Positions 25,201 to 33,047 of a stretch of DNA of 64,000 bases are shown in pieces. The notes below the pieces were generated by a model. That model was not told where the DNA came from. It saw nothing but the letters and a program-made list of their open reading frames with translations, and did not search any database. Each line of letters starts with the position of its first letter. Positions within the stretch are counted from its first letter, which is position 1. Source of the stretch: Bacteroidales bacterium UBA1680 (GTDB taxonomy: Bacteria; Bacteroidota; Bacteroidia; Bacteroidales; UBA932). Where the stretch lies: assembly GCA_002320605.1 (NCBI GenBank), contig DCKG01000017.1, forward strand, positions 62,391-126,390, given 5' to 3'. The translations under genes and the position numbers were made by a program.

Positions 25201-26097
25201 ATGAGTAGTTCTATTTTGACGAGTTACGGTTATTCTCCAGAAGAAGATCAGATAAGCAAGAGGCTGGATGCAATTGCCATGAACATAGACGGTGTCATGT
25301 CGGCAGACGTTCTTAAGAAATGCATGTCTTTCATGGACTTGACGTCACTCCACAACGAGGACACGCCTGCTTCCATCGAGAAGCTAGTGGGCAAAGTCAA
25401 TGCCTTCAAAGGAAAATATCCGGAGTATCCTCTCCCGGCATCCATTTGCGTATACCCGAATTTCGCTGGCCTCGTGAGGGAGAATCTCCGATGCGATGGC
25501 GTCCATGTCACTACGGTTTCGGGTTGTTTCCCTGCGTCTCAGAGTTTCCTGGATGTCAAGGTGAAAGAGTGCGAGATGGCGGTGGCTGCAGGTGCTGACG
25601 AGATTGACATCGTGCTAGCATTGCATGAGTTCCTGAACGGGAATTACGATGCGGCGAGAAAAGAGATTCGCTCTATGTGCGCCGCTGTCCGTGCCGCTGG
25701 CGAGCTGGCTGGACGCAGCGTAGTTTTCAAAGTCATTCTTGAGACGGGCTTGCTGGTATCTCCGGAAAGGATAGCAGAGGCTTCTTTCATGGCTATGGAA
25801 GAGGGCGCTGACTTCATCAAGACTTCTACTGGAAAAGTCAGCGTGAATGCGACTCCGGTAGCGGCAAGCGTAATGTGCGAGTGCATCAAGAAATTTTATG
25901 AGAAGACCGGCAGGAAAGTCGGTTTCAAAGCAGCGGGCGGCATCTCTAGCGCAAAAGACGCAGCCTGCTACTATATGATCGTGAAGACTATCCTCGGAGA
26001 TGAGTGGCTTTGCAAGAGCCTTTTCCGTTTCGGGGTGAGCCGCCTCGCCAACGCTCTCATGTCTGCCATAGAGCAGAAGACGGTGGCATATTACTAG
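25201..26097 (+). CDS. deoC: Deoxyribose-phosphate aldolase
   Basis: 298 residues. It splits 2-deoxyribose 5-phosphate into glyceraldehyde 3-phosphate and acetaldehyde in deoxynucleoside salvage; cytosolic TIM barrel. Active-site strands are EIDIVLALHEF, VVFKVILETG, ADFIKTSTGKV (Schiff-base Lys) and VGFKAAGGISSAKDA (second Lys). It carries a longer N-terminal segment than E. coli DeoC, as many Bacteroidetes enzymes do. Its TAG stop and the stop of the convergent dehydrogenase overlap in the palindrome CTAG. No other deo genes are adjacent. Confidence 0.95.
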   Translation: MSSSILTSYGYSPEEDQISKRLDAIAMNIDGVMSADVLKKCMSFMDLTSLHNEDTPASIEKLVGKVNAFKGKYPEYPLPASICVYPNFAGLVRENLRCDGVHVTTVSGCFPASQSFLDVKVKECEMAVAAGADEIDIVLALHEFLNGNYDAARKEIRSMCAAVRAAGELAGRSVVFKVILETGLLVSPERIAEASFMAMEEGADFIKTSTGKVSVNATPVAASVMCECIKKFYEKTGRKVGFKAAGGISSAKDAACYYMIVKTILGDEWLCKSLFRFGVSRLANALMSAIEQKTVAYY

Positions 26098-27020
26098 AGA
26101 GATTCAGAGATATTCTCTGCGATTTTTTCGATAAGCCTTTTTCGAGCCTCCACGCTAGCCCATGCGGTATGCGGTGTGAGGCTTAGTTTTTCTGGATGCC
26201 TGGTGTGCAGCAATGGGCTGTCGGCTGGAAGCGGCTCTGTCACGTAAACATCCAACCAGGCACCTCCGATCCTGTCTTCGTCTATGACTTTGGCGAGGGC
26301 ATCTTCTTTTATGATGCCTCCGCGTCCCATATTGAGTATGAATGCCGTGGGCTTCATCAGGCGGAGCTGCTCTTCTCCGACCAGTCCGTTTGTCCTCTCG
26401 TTCATGGGAGCGTGCACCGAAATAACGTCGCTTTCTCGCATCAGCTCGTCAAGGGACACGCTAGGATATTCAGCGCAGTGGCTGGTGCCGGAAGTGGAAT
26501 AATATATTATTTTCATCCCGAAGGCTTTCCCGACCGAAGCTACCTTTGAGCCAATCACCCCCATCCCAATGATGCCGAGAGTCTTTCCTGCAAACTCTAT
26601 GAAAGGTCTGGTGACATCGGTGAAGAGCCCGCTGGCGGAATATTCCCCAGACTTCACTTTCCGGTCGAAGTAAGGGCCGTTCCCAGCAAGAGTGAGCATG
26701 TGCATGAATGTCTCCTGAACCACGCTGTCGGTGGAGTAACCAGCCACATTCTTGACAGGTATGCCTCTCCTCTCGCATTCCTTCATGTCTATGTTATTTG
26801 TCCCTGTCGCTGCTTCGCAGACTAGCTTGAGCTTCACAGAGGCATCCAGCAGCTCGGCGGTAACCTTTATTTTGTTGATTATTAACACTTCGCAATCGCA
26901 GACTCTGCTTAATGCCTCTTCCGGGGTAGATGTGGGCCAGCATGTGAGATGTCCTAGTCTCTCAATCGGTTCTAAAGAAGCGTCACCTATCGTGGCGGCA
27001 TCCAGAAATACAATTTCCAT
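26094..27020 (-). CDS. D-2-hydroxyacid dehydrogenase
   Basis: 308 residues. NAD-binding Rossmann motif GKTLGIIGMGVIGSKVASVGKAFGMKIIYYS (about residue 145). Then NMGRGGIIKEDALAKVI (substrate Arg), EP-L-P-DSPLL (catalytic Glu region) and LTPHTAWASVEARKRL (catalytic His). This is the 2-hydroxyacid dehydrogenase family. The overall length and the WP-STPEEA N-terminus resemble Bacteroidetes glycerate or hydroxypyruvate reductase-like members, but the substrate is not decided. Cytosolic. Its stop overlaps deoC's by 4 nt. Confidence 0.9.
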   Translation of the reverse strand: MEIVFLDAATIGDASLEPIERLGHLTCWPTSTPEEALSRVCDCEVLIINKIKVTAELLDASVKLKLVCEAATGTNNIDMKECERRGIPVKNVAGYSTDSVVQETFMHMLTLAGNGPYFDRKVKSGEYSASGLFTDVTRPFIEFAGKTLGIIGMGVIGSKVASVGKAFGMKIIYYSTSGTSHCAEYPSVSLDELMRESDVISVHAPMNERTNGLVGEEQLRLMKPTAFILNMGRGGIIKEDALAKVIDEDRIGGAWLDVYVTEPLPADSPLLHTRHPEKLSLTPHTAWASVEARKRLIEKIAENISESL

Positions 27021-27079
27021 AAGTGCGATTTTTTACGAATATAGCAAATATGCCGCCGAAAACCAATGCGGAAAAAGAA

Positions 27080-27113
27080 AGAGACCGCATCAGATTGCTC
27101 TGACACGGTCTCT
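27080..27113 (-). terminator. Rho-independent terminator downstream of tRNA-Leu
   Basis: On the minus strand AGAGACCG (27113-27106) pairs with CGGTCTCT (27087-27080) around an 18-nt loop. It is followed by TTCTTTTTCC. It begins 4 nt after the tRNA 3' end. Confidence 0.8.
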
Positions 27114-27117
27114 AGCG

Positions 27118-27200
27118 TGCGCGAGATGAGAGTCGAACTCACATGTCATAATTGACACTAGCTCCTGAAACTAGCGCGTCTACCATTCCGCCACCCGCGC
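27118..27200 (-). tRNA. tRNA-Leu (anticodon CAG)
   Basis: The 83-nt gene folds with acceptor GCGCGGG/CTCGCGC (one G-T pair) and discriminator A. The anticodon arm is CTAGT-TTCAGGA-GCTAG with anticodon CAG, and the T arm is GTGAG-TTCGACT-CTCAT. A long class II variable arm (TGTCAATTATGACA) is as expected for Leu. The 3' CCA is not encoded. Confidence 0.95.
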
Positions 27201-27241
27201 TTGGGGAATGCAAATATACGAAATGTTCGGTTAATTCCAAA

Positions 27242-28813
27242 TTACTTGTAATATTGTTTGTAGACGCGATCGATGACGGCCTTCTTGGATGGGCAGGATG
27301 CTGCGAGATATTCAAAGTAAGTCTCTATGTCTCTGACGTTTGAGTTCAGGGCGAAGAACATGTCTTTCTTGGTGATGCCTTTCTTTTGCAAGTCTTCAAG
27401 TGCCTCTGGATGGAACCAGAGATCGTCTTTTTGGGCGACATCCCTGCCATAACGCTCCTTGTAAAGAGAATATTCCATGAAGTATCCCCACATCTCGCTC
27501 ACTCCAATTATTCCTTCGTGTTCTCCTTTGCCGCTACCGTACATGTCCCCTGTCATCGCAAGGTTTGCCAGCATCCTTTCTGTTAGCAGGCCCCAATAAT
27601 CCTTCCCTGCTCTCGCAAAATGGGAGGCGTGAGCCAGCTCGTGCATCGTGACTGAAAAAATCTCATCGTACTTGTAGTCCTTGTCTCTTGTCCCGATTGT
27701 GATGTCAGGGGCAAAAATCCTTATAACTGAAACATAATATTTCAGGTATTTCTTGAGGAGGGTATTGTCTAGCAGCGTGCCATGGTGCATCATTATGGCG
27801 CAAGAAGGCTTAATGAGGTCCAGGATCCATATTCGCAGGTTATGAGGCGGAGGTGTCACGCCGTATGAAGAACATGTGGTGTAATATTCGTAGGCGGCAT
27901 TATTCACGACGCATCTTCTGAACACTTTATCTCCAGATTTCGTGTCAATCGTGACGTCTTTGCCAGAGGGGCTGCCCTTCCCTAGTGTTGACGTAGATGC
28001 AGTGACTAAAATCTTATTGAATCCGATCTTGAAGCCGGCCTTGTTCTTGAACCGGATGCTGTAATGAGGCTTGGAAGAGAATTTCTTGTTCAGCTTGTAG
28101 TGACCCTTGTCATCGGTGTAATCCTGGCCGAACTTCACGAACACTCGGCCGATGACTTTAACACCGCATACTCCGAATGTCCTGCTTTGCGGGAATTTGT
28201 CATCCACGATTTTGATGTAGCCCTCAGGATGCACTTTGCGCCCCCTGGTATCAGGCACGAGCATGTCCCCGTTCCCTGTCTGTTCGAAGGCGGTTCTCTC
28301 GACATCGTCCCAGTCGATGTCCTCGAGTCCTTTCGTGACCATTCCATCTTTAGGAATGTAGCACTCATCGAGGATTTCGTGCCTGATTTCTTCAGGAAAC
28401 TCGAAATCGGAAGGCACTACGGCATATTGCCAAGACACCTCGTCCTTAGGGATGGACGGATCGTGATAATAGTCCCCCTCTGTCTTTATTTCGTAGTCTA
28501 GCGGGTAGTCGAACAGCACTGCGCCAAGCGAGTCCAAGGTGTTCAGATCTTTCTGGCCGTCAGGCAAGAACCTGACATACATGTCAGTCGCAGGTACTTC
28601 TACGTCGGCCCTTGTCGGGTAGAGGGCAGAGATGGCAGCGCTCATGTTTTTCACTGTGTACGGATTTTTCAGTTTCCGCCCCAGCTCGATCATCTCATGG
28701 GAAACTGCTTCCTCTTTCTGAATAGGCGTGGCGGACTCCTGCGGAGTCCAGTTTTCTTCGTTGCAAGACGCTATCATGAGCGCCGACAGCAACAGACTAA
28801 ATACTTTTCTCAT
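27242..28813 (-). CDS. Zinc-metallopeptidase-like lipoprotein of unrecognised family
   Basis: 523 residues. The lipoprotein signal MRKVFSLLLSALMIASC gives an anchored, probably surface or periplasmic protein. The C-terminal third has a gluzincin-type zinc site, VTMHELAHASHFARAG (about residue 393), with a downstream Glu in GVSEMWGYFMEYSLYKERYG as candidate third ligand. The middle contains a beta-rich domain (GVKVIGRVFVKFGQDYTDDKGHYKLNKKFSSKPHYSIRFKNKAGFKI), similar in layout to carboxypeptidase-regulatory folds. I do not recognise a named family. A substrate is unknown; a role in host or surface protein handling would be a guess. It lies alone, with a -7 element and a 39-bp palindrome upstream. 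Confidence 0.75.
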   Translation of the reverse strand: MRKVFSLLLSALMIASCNEENWTPQESATPIQKEEAVSHEMIELGRKLKNPYTVKNMSAAISALYPTRADVEVPATDMYVRFLPDGQKDLNTLDSLGAVLFDYPLDYEIKTEGDYYHDPSIPKDEVSWQYAVVPSDFEFPEEIRHEILDECYIPKDGMVTKGLEDIDWDDVERTAFEQTGNGDMLVPDTRGRKVHPEGYIKIVDDKFPQSRTFGVCGVKVIGRVFVKFGQDYTDDKGHYKLNKKFSSKPHYSIRFKNKAGFKIGFNKILVTASTSTLGKGSPSGKDVTIDTKSGDKVFRRCVVNNAAYEYYTTCSSYGVTPPPHNLRIWILDLIKPSCAIMMHHGTLLDNTLLKKYLKYYVSVIRIFAPDITIGTRDKDYKYDEIFSVTMHELAHASHFARAGKDYWGLLTERMLANLAMTGDMYGSGKGEHEGIIGVSEMWGYFMEYSLYKERYGRDVAQKDDLWFHPEALEDLQKKGITKKDMFFALNSNVRDIETYFEYLAASCPSKKAVIDRVYKQYYK

Positions 28814-28843
28814 AGCGATAAATAGTTAAGATTATTTCGAAGG

Positions 28844-28893
28844 CAAATGTATTCCAACTTAGCCGGTGACAGAAAATATCACCGTCTAAGTTG
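28844..28893 (-). promoter_or_regulatory. Promoter and 39-bp palindrome upstream of the metallopeptidase lipoprotein
   Basis: Minus-strand TACATTTG (28844-28851) is an exact TAnnTTTG -7 element 30 nt before the ATG. Immediately upstream CAACTTAG-C-CGGTGA (28855-28869) pairs with TCACCG-T-CTAAGTTG (28879-28893): 14 of 15 positions around a 9-nt centre. It covers the spacer and -33 region, and no T-run follows on the minus strand, so an operator is more likely than a terminator. Confidence 0.55.
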
Positions 28894-29077
28894 AAAAAAC
28901 GTAATTTGAAGGGCCTGGAAATAGCATTTTTCGGTGCTAAAAAATTGCAGAAAAATGTTTTTGGATTTTGCAAATGGCTAAAAATGGCCTCGGGACCTCA
29001 CGAATTATTGATTATCCGTTGAATTCTTGCTCAGGCTGCGTTATTTCCCATATTTTCGCATTTTCTGACGAAAAAAT

Positions 29078-29108
29078 TTTGATGCTATGAAAATAATTTA
29101 CAATTTTG
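29078..29108 (+). promoter_or_regulatory. Promoter of the histidine operon
   Basis: TTTG (29078-29081), 19-nt spacer, then CAATTTTG (29101-29108), one mismatch from TAnnTTTG. The expected start at about 29113-29115 lies just before the leader peptide ATG at 29128. Confidence 0.55.
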
Positions 29109-29127
29109 TTAGGCGAACTAACAAATA

Positions 29128-29187
29128 ATGTTGAACCTATTTCATATTCATTGCCATCATTGCCGCTCGAATCGGGAGGTAAGCTGA
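29128..29187 (+). CDS. Histidine operon leader peptide (19 aa)
   Basis: The ORF encodes MLNLFHIHCHHCRSNREVS. Four of six consecutive non-Cys positions in HIHCHHC are His, encoded by CAT codons between 29143 and 29160. It is too short for ordinary ORF calling. It lies between the his promoter and a terminator whose T-run ends just before hisG. That arrangement is the classic one for ribosome-stalling attenuation, where scarce charged tRNA-His holds the ribosome on the His codons. The end of the ORF (GGAGGTAAGC, 29175-29184) can pair with 29225-29233, overlapping the terminator's 5' arm, which would make an antiterminator. The peptide is read directly; the mechanism is inference from known his and trp leaders. 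Confidence 0.8.
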   Translation: MLNLFHIHCHHCRSNREVS

Positions 29188-29216
29188 CTGTGAGTATCTG
29201 GACATAAGATATTTAT

Positions 29217-29260
29217 AAAGACTTGCTTCCTTCATGGCCGCAAGTCTTTTTCATTTTTTG
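29217..29260 (+). terminator. Attenuator terminator before hisG
   Basis: AAAGACTTGC (29217-29226) pairs perfectly with GCAAGTCTTT (29240-29249). The tail is TTTCATTTTTT. It ends only a few nt before the hisG ATG at 29265. No gene ends upstream on this strand, so it serves as an attenuator for the his operon. Confidence 0.8.
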
Positions 29261-29264
29261 CTAT

Positions 29265-30116
29265 ATGATAAGAATTGCTATTCAGGCCAAGGGCCGATTG
29301 AGTGAAGACAGCCTCAGCCTGCTGCGAGAGGTGGGAATCGATGTAGATGACAGCAAACGCCAGTTCCTTCTGCGTTCCAGCAGCCATCCGGCGGAAATTT
29401 TATTTCTAAGGGACGACGACATCCCTCAGGCAGTAGCTTTGGGCGTTGCGGACATAGGAATCGTAGGCTACAACGAAGTGCTGGAGAAAGGCGAGGACGT
29501 GGAGATAATAGATAAACTCGGGTTTGGGAGTTGCAGGATTTCACTGGCTGTGCCAAAGGGGGAGAATTACGCTGGGCTTGAATATTTCAACGGCAAGAGA
29601 ATAGCTACGTCTTACCCGAATATCCTGTCTAAATTCCTGAATGAAAAGAATATAGATGCGAAAATCAGCGTCATTGAGGGGTCTGTGGAAATAGCCCCTA
29701 CCGTCGGGATGAGCGATGCCATTTTCGACATCGTTTCCTCTGGTGGCACCCTCGTCAGCAATGGCCTGAAAGAAGTCGAGAAAGTGGTCTTTTCTCAGGC
29801 TGTGCTGATAAAAGGGAAAAACGTCAGCAACGACAAACTTTCAGCATTAGAGCAGATAAAATTCCGTCTGAATGCAGTGAGAGACAGCAAAGGTCTTAAA
29901 TATCTGCTTATGAACATTCCGAATTCGCAAATTGAAGAGGCCATAAAGATAGTGCCTGCGATGCGAAGCCCGACTATCCTGCCTCTGGCGCAGGAGGGTT
30001 GGTCCTCGCTGCACTCGGTGGTGAAAGAGAATGTGCTCTGGGAGAAGATTGAGCAATTGAAGCAGGTAGGCGCCGAAGGAATATTGGTTCTGTCAGTCGA
30101 AAAAATGGTGCTATGA
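29265..30116 (+). CDS. hisG: ATP phosphoribosyltransferase (long form)
   Basis: 283 residues from the ATG at 29265; the longer ORF from 29223 would read through the attenuator hairpin and is rejected. First step of histidine synthesis, ATP + PRPP to phosphoribosyl-ATP. The N-terminal catalytic lobes show IRIAIQAKGRLSEDS and VADIGIVGYNEVLE, and the PRPP loop is EIAPTVGMSDAIFDIVSSGGTL. The last 75 residues are the ACT-like HisG_C domain that binds histidine for feedback control (IVPAMRSPTILPLAQEGWSSLHSVV). So it is the long, self-sufficient form needing no HisZ. Its stop overlaps hisD by 4 nt. Confidence 0.97.
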   Translation: MIRIAIQAKGRLSEDSLSLLREVGIDVDDSKRQFLLRSSSHPAEILFLRDDDIPQAVALGVADIGIVGYNEVLEKGEDVEIIDKLGFGSCRISLAVPKGENYAGLEYFNGKRIATSYPNILSKFLNEKNIDAKISVIEGSVEIAPTVGMSDAIFDIVSSGGTLVSNGLKEVEKVVFSQAVLIKGKNVSNDKLSALEQIKFRLNAVRDSKGLKYLLMNIPNSQIEEAIKIVPAMRSPTILPLAQEGWSSLHSVVKENVLWEKIEQLKQVGAEGILVLSVEKMVL

Positions 30117-31399
30117 ATATATTTAAAGTCATTAATCCTCCGCAGTCTGCGTGGGACAGCCTGACGAAGCGTCCATCCGAGCAGGATTCTGATATCGAGG
30201 AAGGCGTCAGGAATATATTGAGAGACGTTCAGGAGCGGGGAGATGCTGCCCTGCGAGAGTACGAAAAGCGCTTCGACGGGGCTTCGCTTTCGGGTGGGTT
30301 CAAGGTCTCCGAAGAAGAAATCGTGGAGGCGGGCGAGCTTGTGCCAGAAGATCTTAAGCATGCCATCGCTACGGCATATTCAAATATCCTAAAATTCCAT
30401 ATTGCGCAGCTGCCAAAGGAAATCAGGGTGAAAACCTCGCTTGGCGTTACCTGCGTGCAGAAGTCTGTGCCGATTAATAAGGTCGGCCTTTACGTGCCAG
30501 GGGGCAGGGCTCCGCTATTTTCCACGGTGCTGATGCTATGCATCCCTGCGAAAGTTGCCGGTTGCGAAGACAGCATTCTGTGCACTCCTCCCTCTGCTGA
30601 AGGCAAGGCAAATCCCTGTATCATTTATGCTGCCACCCTCTGCGGAATGAAGAATATTTTCAAATTGGGTGGTGCGCAGGCTATTGCAGCGATGGCCTAT
30701 GGCACTGAGAGCATCACGAGGCGAGATAAGATTTTCGGACCGGGCAATCGTTACGTGATGAAGGCAAAACAGATAGTCGGAATGAGCCAAGTGGCAATCG
30801 ACATGCCTGCAGGACCTTCCGAAGTGATGGTGCTGGCCGATGAAACATCACAGCCGTCATTCGTGGCTGCCGACTTCCTGTCTCAAGACGAGCACGGGCC
30901 GGACAGCCAGTCAATCCTTGTCTGCACTAATGAAAGCATCGCAGAAGCCGTTGGGAGTGAAATAAATCGCCAGATGACCAGACTGAGCCGTCAGGAAACG
31001 ATTGCCAAGTCATTGATGAACAGTAAAATAATCGTGTTGCCGGATCGAGAGACAATTGCCAGATTTGCCAATGAATATGCCCCTGAGCACCTTATAATCT
31101 CTATGCAGGAGCCTTGGGCGATGGCAGAGAAGATTTATGCAGCCGGCAGCATATTCATAGGAAATTATTCACCAGAGAGCGCTGGGGACTATGCTTCAGG
31201 CACGAATCACACCCTTCCGACAAGTCGCTGGGCAAGGTCTTACAGTGCCCTCGGGGTGGAATCCTTCATGCGCAGGATGACCATTCAAGAGTTGTCGAAG
31301 GAGGGTTTGGAGGGCATTGGCGGTGCCATTGAGACCATGGCTCTTGCGGAGGGACTGGACGCTCATGCGGCTGCGGTGAAAGCTAGAATTGAAAAATGA
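30113..31399 (+). CDS. hisD: Histidinol dehydrogenase
   Basis: 428 residues. It oxidises L-histidinol to L-histidine in two NAD steps with one zinc. Conserved blocks are VPGGRAPLFSTVLM, FKLGGAQAIAAMAYGTESI, KIFGPGNRYVMKAK, DMPAGPSEVMVLAD, DFLSQDEHGPDSQ (zinc ligands Gln/His region), EYAPEHLII and GDYASGTNHTLPTS. The length is normal. It overlaps hisG by 4 nt (ATGA), and hisC-hisB starts 7 nt after its stop. Confidence 0.97.
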   Translation: MNIFKVINPPQSAWDSLTKRPSEQDSDIEEGVRNILRDVQERGDAALREYEKRFDGASLSGGFKVSEEEIVEAGELVPEDLKHAIATAYSNILKFHIAQLPKEIRVKTSLGVTCVQKSVPINKVGLYVPGGRAPLFSTVLMLCIPAKVAGCEDSILCTPPSAEGKANPCIIYAATLCGMKNIFKLGGAQAIAAMAYGTESITRRDKIFGPGNRYVMKAKQIVGMSQVAIDMPAGPSEVMVLADETSQPSFVAADFLSQDEHGPDSQSILVCTNESIAEAVGSEINRQMTRLSRQETIAKSLMNSKIIVLPDRETIARFANEYAPEHLIISMQEPWAMAEKIYAAGSIFIGNYSPESAGDYASGTNHTLPTSRWARSYSALGVESFMRRMTIQELSKEGLEGIGGAIETMALAEGLDAHAAAVKARIEK

Positions 31400-31406
31400 T
31401 TTTAAT

Positions 31407-33047
31407 ATGAACATATCGAATTTGATTCGCCCTTCAATTAAGGCGCTGGATCCTTATTCCACGGCAAGGGACGAATGTGGAGAAAACCGCCCCGAAATAT
31501 TCCTAGATGCGAATGAAAGCCCGTACGACAACGGCATCAATCGTTATCCTGACCCTCGTCAGAAGCAGTTGAAGGCAAAGATCGCGGCAATCAAGGGAAT
31601 TTCTCCCAATCAGCTTTTTCTGGGCAATGGAAGCGATGAGGCGATTGACTTGATGTACAGGATTTTCGCCACGCCTGGCCAAGACAACGCCGTGCTAATG
31701 GCTCCCAGCTATGGAATGTATGAGGTAGCAGCCGGAATGAATGACGTTGCGGTCAGGAAGGTCCAACTGAAAGAAGATTTCTCGCTGGACGTAGATGGAA
31801 TGCTTTCTGCCACAGATTCTCGCACGAAACTCATGTTCATTTGCTCCCCGAACAATCCTACCGGCAATTCGTTCCCGCAGGAAGACATCGAGAAACTTCT
31901 GAGAGATTTCGACGGAGCTGTGGTTCTGGATGAGGCTTACATAGATTTCTCGAATCGTGGATCCTTGGCTCATCTTATAGAAAAATACCCGAATCTGGTC
32001 GTCCTGCAGACGCTTTCCAAGGCTTGGGGGATGGCAGGCCTGAGAATCGGTCTTGCGATTGCCATGCCGGAAATAGTGGCTACGATGAACAAGGTGAAGT
32101 ACCCTTACAATATTAATATCCTGACTCAGAAGATGGCTCTGACTAAGCTGGACGAAGATGCTAAGGATCGCAGTGTGGCGGAAATCATCGGGGATAGGTT
32201 CAGAGTCGAGAAGGCTTTGGCAGAGTGCCCGGAGGTGCTGAAAATTTATCCTAGCGATTCGAACTTCATTCTGGTTAAGGTTACTGATCCCGAAGGGCTT
32301 TATGCAAAGCTATTGCGCAGTGGGATCATCGTCAGGAACCGCTCGCGGGTGAAAGGCTGCGAAGGCTGCCTGCGAATCACCATAGGCACCCCGTTCGAGA
32401 ATGACAGGTTGCTGAATGTGCTAGGGGTTGGTCCTGGCAAAGATAGAAATGGCATTGAACGTCTCGGGGAGCGTCATGTCAGGCTGACAAGGAAAACGAA
32501 GGAAACCAGCGTGTCGCTAGAACTGGATTTGGATAAGAGCGGCATTTCCGAAATTTCCACCGGCCTTGATTTCTTCGACCACATGCTGGAGCAGATTTCT
32601 CATCACGGAGGAGTGTCGCTGAGGGTAAAGGTCGAGGGCGACTTGCAGGTCGATGACCATCACACGATTGAGGACACGGGAATAGCACTCGGCGAGGCGA
32701 TTGATGCTGCGTTAGGCGACAAGATGGGCATTGCTCGTTATGGCTTTGTCCTGCCAATGGATGACTGCGATGCGGCCGTGCTGATGGATTTCGGAGGGCG
32801 CACGGATTTTCAGTGGAAGGCTGAGTTCCACCGCGAGAAAGTTGGCGACATGTCCACCGAGATGTTCCGGCATTTCTTCCAGTCGGTATGCACTGGAGCG
32901 AAGTGTAACCTGCACATCGAGGCGAGGGGCGAGAACGAGCATCACAAGGCCGAAGCCATATTCAAGGGATTTGCCAGAACCATTAGGATGGCGGCCGCGA
33001 AGAATGAATTCCCTTATGAAATCCCTTCTAGCAAAGGAATATTATGA
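31407..33047 (+). CDS. hisC-hisB: Fused histidinol-phosphate aminotransferase / imidazoleglycerol-phosphate dehydratase
   Basis: 546 residues from the ATG at 31407; the TTG at 31389 is less likely. Residues about 1-345 are a complete HisC, a PLP fold-type I aminotransferase with LDANESPYDN, FLGNGSDEAIDLMYR, CSPNNPTGN and LDEAYIDF. The Schiff-base Lys is in TLSKAWGMAGLRIG. A linker GVGPGKDRNGIERLGE leads to residues about 356-546. These form a complete IGP dehydratase with the manganese motifs FFDHMLEQISHHG, DDHHTIEDTG and ENEHHKAEAIFKGFAR. No HAD phosphatase domain, which bifunctional HisB proteins carry at their N-terminus, is present here or elsewhere in the operon. There is no stop or frameshift at the junction. 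It overlaps hisH by 4 nt. Confidence 0.95.
   Translation: MNISNLIRPSIKALDPYSTARDECGENRPEIFLDANESPYDNGINRYPDPRQKQLKAKIAAIKGISPNQLFLGNGSDEAIDLMYRIFATPGQDNAVLMAPSYGMYEVAAGMNDVAVRKVQLKEDFSLDVDGMLSATDSRTKLMFICSPNNPTGNSFPQEDIEKLLRDFDGAVVLDEAYIDFSNRGSLAHLIEKYPNLVVLQTLSKAWGMAGLRIGLAIAMPEIVATMNKVKYPYNINILTQKMALTKLDEDAKDRSVAEIIGDRFRVEKALAECPEVLKIYPSDSNFILVKVTDPEGLYAKLLRSGIIVRNRSRVKGCEGCLRITIGTPFENDRLLNVLGVGPGKDRNGIERLGERHVRLTRKTKETSVSLELDLDKSGISEISTGLDFFDHMLEQISHHGGVSLRVKVEGDLQVDDHHTIEDTGIALGEAIDAALGDKMGIARYGFVLPMDDCDAAVLMDFGGRTDFQWKAEFHREKVGDMSTEMFRHFFQSVCTGAKCNLHIEARGENEHHKAEAIFKGFARTIRMAAAKNEFPYEIPSSKGIL

Noticed and set aside
29223..29264. Upstream start for hisG giving 14 extra residues
   Set aside because: These codons overlap the attenuator stem and T-run; known HisG proteins begin near the internal MIRIAIQAKGRL.
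31389..31406. TTG start for the hisC-hisB fusion inside hisD
   Set aside because: The ATG at 31407, 7 nt after the hisD stop, fits HisC alignments from memory and is the stronger codon.
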